Shown here: one piece after another, positions 13,873 to 17,186 of the stretch | Numbering within the stretch: position 1 is the first letter of the stretch | Layout: every line of letters begins with the position of its first letter | Origin: a bacterium BMS3Bbin02 | Lineage (GTDB): Bacteria; Actinomycetota; Acidimicrobiia; Spongiisociales; UBA5794 | Reading direction: 5' to 3' | Length of the DNA stretch: 17,186 nt | Assembly (NCBI GenBank): GCA_002898115.1 | Contig: BDTL01000242.1 | Span: 1 to 17,186, forward strand | Position numbers and translations under genes: made by a program | The notes under the pieces: generated by a model | What the model was told of the DNA's origin: nothing | Databases searched by the model: none | The model's input: only the letters and a program-made list of their open reading frames with translations

Positions 13873-14712
13873 ATGGATTGGTTGTTCGAACCCTTCAGTA
13901 CCGCACTCCTCCAGCGAGCGTTGGTCGTCGGCGTCATGGCGGCGATCACCACATCGGTTGTTGGGACCTGGGTGGTGCTGCGAGGCATGGCGTTTCTGGG
14001 TGATGCCCTGGCTCACGGGATCCTCCCCGGGGTTGCCGGCGCCCTCATCATGGGATTCAACCCACTCCTTGGTGGTGCGGTCGCCGCCGGCGTGATGATC
14101 GCCAGCATCTCGTGGATCCATCGTTCCTCGAAACTGTCCGAAGACACTGCAATCGGGTTGCTGTTTGTCGGCATGCTTGCGGTCGGCATGATCCTGGTAT
14201 CCAAGAGCGGCAGCCTGGCGGTGAACCCGCTCGCCATCCTGTTCGGGTCGATCCTTGGTGTCACCCCGCGTGATGTTGTTGTGCAAGCCATTGCTCTGGC
14301 CGTGACTTTGGCCCTCGTCGTCGTGTTCTATCGGCCATTGCTGGTGCTGGCGTTCAACGAGGACAAGGCGCATGTGCTTGGACTTTCCCCGCGACGGACC
14401 CATTTCGTGATGATGGCCCTCGTGACCATCGCCGTGGTTGCGACGTTCGACATGGTCGGGTCGCTGCTCGTCTTCGGCCTTCTCGTCGCACCCCCCGCGA
14501 CCGCGGCCCTCATTGCGCGTCGCGTGCCGGTGATGATGGTGTTGTCGTCGTTGATTGCAAGCCTGTGTGTTTTCGGCGGGCTTGTTATCAGCTACTACGC
14601 GGGGACAGCCGGGGGAGCGACAATTGCGGCGCTTGCGGTTGGTGTGTTCTTCGTCACGTTGGCGGCGAGGAATCTGCGCGGAATCCGGGTACCGGTCGTC
14701 TCTCCCCGCTAG
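13873..14712 (+). CDS. znuB: Zinc (metal) ABC transporter permease
   Basis: This ABC-3 family permease of 279 residues consists almost entirely of hydrophobic segments (seven to nine helices). Family motifs near the N-terminus are clear: LRGMAFLGDALAHGILPGVAGA and, later, SEDTAIGLLFVGMLAVGMIL. The central cytoplasmic loop (about residues 150-175, FYRPLLVLAFNEDKAHVLGL) is the expected contact with the ATPase. It starts 9 bp after the stop of the binding-protein gene and is surely co-transcribed. The matching ATPase is at 11591-12397 on the other strand. Its stop codon overlaps that of the acyl-CoA dehydrogenase gene through a shared CTAG (14709-14712), leaving no space for an intrinsic terminator between the convergent genes. 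Confidence 0.94.
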   Translation: MDWLFEPFSTALLQRALVVGVMAAITTSVVGTWVVLRGMAFLGDALAHGILPGVAGALIMGFNPLLGGAVAAGVMIASISWIHRSSKLSEDTAIGLLFVGMLAVGMILVSKSGSLAVNPLAILFGSILGVTPRDVVVQAIALAVTLALVVVFYRPLLVLAFNEDKAHVLGLSPRRTHFVMMALVTIAVVATFDMVGSLLVFGLLVAPPATAALIARRVPVMMVLSSLIASLCVFGGLVISYYAGTAGGATIAALAVGVFFVTLAARNLRGIRVPVVSPR

Positions 14713-16466
14713 AACAGCGATATGTCGTTGAGGCCTTCGAGTGAGCCGACCCCCGCGGTGACCGACGGAACTAAACCGGGCACCCTGGCGAGTAGATCCT
14801 TGGCATAGAACTCCGCCCGTTGTGTGCGCGCCTCGGCATCATCCCTACCGGCATCCGCGGCGGCGAGGGCGAGGCGCATCAGATAGTGCCCGCCGGCCGT
14901 GGAGCCCAGGAGCTCAAGGAACGTTGTCGCTCCGGCGAGCGCATCGTTGGGGTCCTTGCGATCAACCAACCAGTTCGCGGCGCTCTTGACTGCCCCGATT
15001 GCCTGGGACAGGAACATTGCGGCGGTGGGCATCAGCTCGGCCGAGACGTCGGCGGTTGTCTGCATCTCAGCAACGAACTCCGCAATCACCGCGCCGCCGT
15101 CCATCGGCAGTTTGCGCATGACGAGATCGATCGCCTGAATGCCGTTGGTGCCTTCGTAGATCGGGGCGATCCGCACGTCTCGGTAGTGTTGGGGTGCACC
15201 GGTCTCCTCAATGAACCCGCCGCCGCCGTGAATCTGGACACCGAGCGAAGCAATGAGCACGCCTTGATCGGTGCCCCATCCTTTTGACAGTGGTGTCAGG
15301 AGTGCCGCCCGGTTGGAGGCGGACCGGCGAGCGGCCTCGTCGCTGTGATGTTCGGCGACGTCGAGAGCCGCGGCGTTGGCATACATGAGTCCCCGCATCG
15401 CTTCGATCCGTGTCTTCATCTGCAACAACATGTGACGCACGTCGGGGTGTTCGATGATTGCCGAGGACTCGCCCTTCGGCGCCCCGACTGCTCGACCCTG
15501 TTTTCGCTCCTGGGCGTACGCGAGTGACTGTTGGTAGGCGCGCTCAGCGATTCCGAGACCCTCGATTCCAACATGGAGTCGGGCGTCGTTCATCATGGTG
15601 AACATGTACCGCATGCCGCGGTGCACGTCACCGATAAGGTATCCGACGGCGCCGTCATAGGACATCACACATGTCGGGCTGCCGTGGATCCCGAGCTTGT
15701 GTTCGATCGACACTGTCGTCACGGAGTTGCGCTCACCGATGCTGCCATCGTCGTTGACAAGGAATTTCGGCACAATGAAGAGCGAGATACCTTTAGTGCC
15801 CGGGGGCGCCTCGGGAGCTCTGGCGAGGACCAGGTGGATGATGTTCTCCGCCATGTCATGCTCGCCCCAGGTGATGAAAATCTTGGTGCCGGTGATACTC
15901 CAGGTGCCGTCGTCGTTCGGTGTCGCTTTGGCACGCAACGCACCGACATCGCTGCCTGCCTCGGGTTCGGTGAGCACCATTGTGCCGGTCCAGTGGCCGG
16001 AGATGAGGTTGGCCAGGAACGTGTCCTTCTGCTCGTCGGTGCCGTGAGCGTCGATCGCGAGGATTGCCGACGCGGTGAGCATCGGGCACAGCGAGAACGC
16101 CATGTTGGAACTCGTGAGCATCTCCTGAACGGCGGTTCCCACCGCACTTGGGAAGCCGTGCCCGCCGTAGTCAGGGTTGCACTTCACCGCGTTCCAGCCG
16201 GCGTCGACGTACTGCCGCCACGCCTCGTGGAACTCCGCCGGCATGGTGACGGTGCCGTCGGGATGGTGGGTGGCGCCGACGAGATCTCCCACCCGATTGG
16301 TAGGAGCAACCACATCGGCCATGAACCGTCCCGCCTCATCGATGACGGTGTGCACCGTCTCGGTGTCAACGTGTTCGAAACCATCGAGCCCAGCGAGCAT
16401 CTCGATGTCAGCAATGGAGTCCAGGACAAACTTGATGTCGTCGGTTGGGGGCATGAATCCGCTCAT
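14709..16466 (-). CDS. Acyl-CoA dehydrogenase (FadE5/DmdC-like, large type)
   Basis: The 585-residue FAD enzyme oxidises an acyl-CoA to the 2-enoyl-CoA, passing electrons to ETF. The N-terminal helical domain (about 35-160) is followed by the FAD-binding TEPEAGSDVGALRAKA (166-181) and ITGTKIFITWGEHDM (191-205), then the middle beta domain, and the C-terminal helical domain with MMNDARLHVGIEGLGIAERA (291-310). The catalytic base is expected at E438 in APIYEGTNGIQAIDLV. An extra C-terminal domain (about 455-585) makes it longer than classic enzymes of about 380 residues and fits the FadE5 / 3-methylmercaptopropionyl-CoA dehydrogenase-like group; the true substrate (fatty acyl or DMSP-derived) cannot be told. 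No strong ribosome-binding site precedes the ATG at 16464-16466; the ATG at 16452-16454 is an alternative. It has no functional link to the zinc genes it overlaps. Confidence 0.95.
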   Translation of the reverse strand: MSGFMPPTDDIKFVLDSIADIEMLAGLDGFEHVDTETVHTVIDEAGRFMADVVAPTNRVGDLVGATHHPDGTVTMPAEFHEAWRQYVDAGWNAVKCNPDYGGHGFPSAVGTAVQEMLTSSNMAFSLCPMLTASAILAIDAHGTDEQKDTFLANLISGHWTGTMVLTEPEAGSDVGALRAKATPNDDGTWSITGTKIFITWGEHDMAENIIHLVLARAPEAPPGTKGISLFIVPKFLVNDDGSIGERNSVTTVSIEHKLGIHGSPTCVMSYDGAVGYLIGDVHRGMRYMFTMMNDARLHVGIEGLGIAERAYQQSLAYAQERKQGRAVGAPKGESSAIIEHPDVRHMLLQMKTRIEAMRGLMYANAAALDVAEHHSDEAARRSASNRAALLTPLSKGWGTDQGVLIASLGVQIHGGGGFIEETGAPQHYRDVRIAPIYEGTNGIQAIDLVMRKLPMDGGAVIAEFVAEMQTTADVSAELMPTAAMFLSQAIGAVKSAANWLVDRKDPNDALAGATTFLELLGSTAGGHYLMRLALAAADAGRDDAEARTQRAEFYAKDLLARVPGLVPSVTAGVGSLEGLNDISLF

Positions 16467-16597
16467 GGGATGAAGAATACAGCCTCAGCCACCTGCTGCC
16501 CTTCTTGGCCGATGTTTGTGGCTGCGGGGCGATCATCGGCGCGACTACGGGCCTGCCCTCGACGCATTGCGAGAGCAGACCCGAAGGTCCGGTTTGA

Positions 16598-17186
16598 CTA
16601 CTTTCCTTGGGTCAGCGACCTGTATGCGGCCAGCGCCAGGTCAGTGGTTTCCTGTGCCGACAGACTCGGTCGAGCATACGCATCGTTGAAGTCCTTTTCG
16701 ATGACGACGGAGCCATGGATGCGCCCATCTGAGAACACAACCTGAATGTGCCCGCTCTGGACACTGATCGTTGCTTCAACCCCGTCGGGCCACCCCTCAA
16801 GGAGATCTTCCCCGCCCATCACGTCCCATGTTGGGTCAACCTGCTGCCACCAGACCGTGAGGACTCCTCCGTCGGGCGTCAGGAACATCGATTCTTCGCG
16901 CCGGTGGTCGGGTGTCACCATCTCGGTTTTCGAGCCGATGAGGCGCAGATCTGTGATACCCAGAGCGACCTCCAACTTCGCCAGCGCGTTTGTCGCAGGT
17001 GGTGGTTCGTCGGAGGCGAGGGACTTGGTGACGATGAAGTCGTAGGTCCGCTCCTCCTCGGGTATGAACTCGGAGTCCCCAATGACGATCTCCTCGGGAG
17101 CACCGTTCGGTTCCGGTGCCTCTCCACTTGACGGCGGGCACGCTGACACCACGGCAGTGAGGACGAGCCCGACGCTGATACGCTTC
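16598..17186 (-). CDS. Putative lipoprotein of unknown function (5' end outside the window)
   Basis: The reading frame is open to the right edge; the first complete codons read KRISVGLVLTAVVSAC, a signal peptide with a good lipobox (VSAC), so the true start is probably only a few codons beyond the edge. A GTG at 17150-17152 would remove the signal and is not credible. The mature protein of about 180 residues begins with a Pro/Glu/Ser-rich stretch, followed by an acidic domain with GVLTVWWQQVDPTWDV and a helical C-terminus (SAQETTDLALAAYRSL). I do not recognise a family. It is secreted and membrane-anchored if lipidated. It is transcribed in the same direction as the acyl-CoA dehydrogenase gene 131 bp downstream, which holds no clear hairpin terminator. 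Confidence 0.75.
   Translation of the reverse strand, partial: KRISVGLVLTAVVSACPPSSGEAPEPNGAPEEIVIGDSEFIPEEERTYDFIVTKSLASDEPPPATNALAKLEVALGITDLRLIGSKTEMVTPDHRREESMFLTPDGGVLTVWWQQVDPTWDVMGGEDLLEGWPDGVEATISVQSGHIQVVFSDGRIHGSVVIEKDFNDAYARPSLSAQETTDLALAAYRSLTQGK

Noticed and set aside
15531..16745. Long (404-codon) plus-strand open frame opposite the acyl-CoA dehydrogenase gene
   Set aside because: It is a shadow of a high-GC coding region: the minus strand encodes a complete dehydrogenase with all motifs, while the plus product is a His/Val/Arg-rich sequence without domain signs.

Overview
The window is a high-GC (by eye about 60%), gene-dense bacterial chromosome segment. A WhiB-family Fe-S protein, a DevS/DevR(DosS/DosR)-like two-component pair, an actinobacterial-style Fur/Zur regulator, Thr-rich lipoprotein linkers and a likely leaderless start all point to an actinobacterium. 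The divergence from mycobacterial proteins suggests a lineage outside the Mycobacteriales, perhaps Acidimicrobiia-like, but the sequence alone does not fix the class. I saw no rRNA or tRNA genes, insertion sequences, CRISPR arrays or phage genes.

Layout. (1) 1-3045 is a DevSR-like stress/redox module. A pyruvate-phosphate-dikinase-like gene (cut by the left edge) overlaps the stop of a GAF histidine kinase on the minus strand. The cognate LuxR-type response regulator is divergent on the plus strand and is followed by a CBS-CBS-BON protein. A DevR-box-like palindrome (1546-1559) sits between the two divergent units. (2) 3046-6638 holds a whiB-like gene convergent with a very large soluble GAF-GAF-GAF-PAS-PAS histidine kinase that has no adjacent response regulator. 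(3) 6639-7486 carries a cyclophilin gene whose last 30 or so bases, stop codon included, recur as five further degenerate copies in a 43-bp tandem array downstream, followed by a perfect 8-bp-arm inverted repeat. (4) 7717-10735 has an SH3b lipoprotein, a DEAD-box RNA helicase with a hairpin-forming leader, and a membrane-anchored DM13-domain protein.

(5) 10732-14712 is a zinc homeostasis locus organised as two divergent operons around one Zur-box-like palindrome (12850-12870). Leftwards run zur, the transporter ATPase (with a His-rich tail) and a YihY-family membrane protein, all with overlapping ends. Rightwards run the substrate-binding lipoprotein and the permease. The ATPase and its permease therefore lie on opposite strands, presumably kept in step by the shared operator. 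(6) 14709-17186 has a large acyl-CoA dehydrogenase and a lipoprotein gene cut by the right edge. In two places (10732-10735 and 14709-14712) convergent genes share a CTAG in which both stop codons overlap.

The most interesting items are the gene-end-derived 43-bp satellite after the cyclophilin gene, the unannotated PPDK-like gene translationally coupled to a possibly haem-binding DevS-like kinase with a DevR-like operator, and the split zinc transporter operon carrying a YihY protein.
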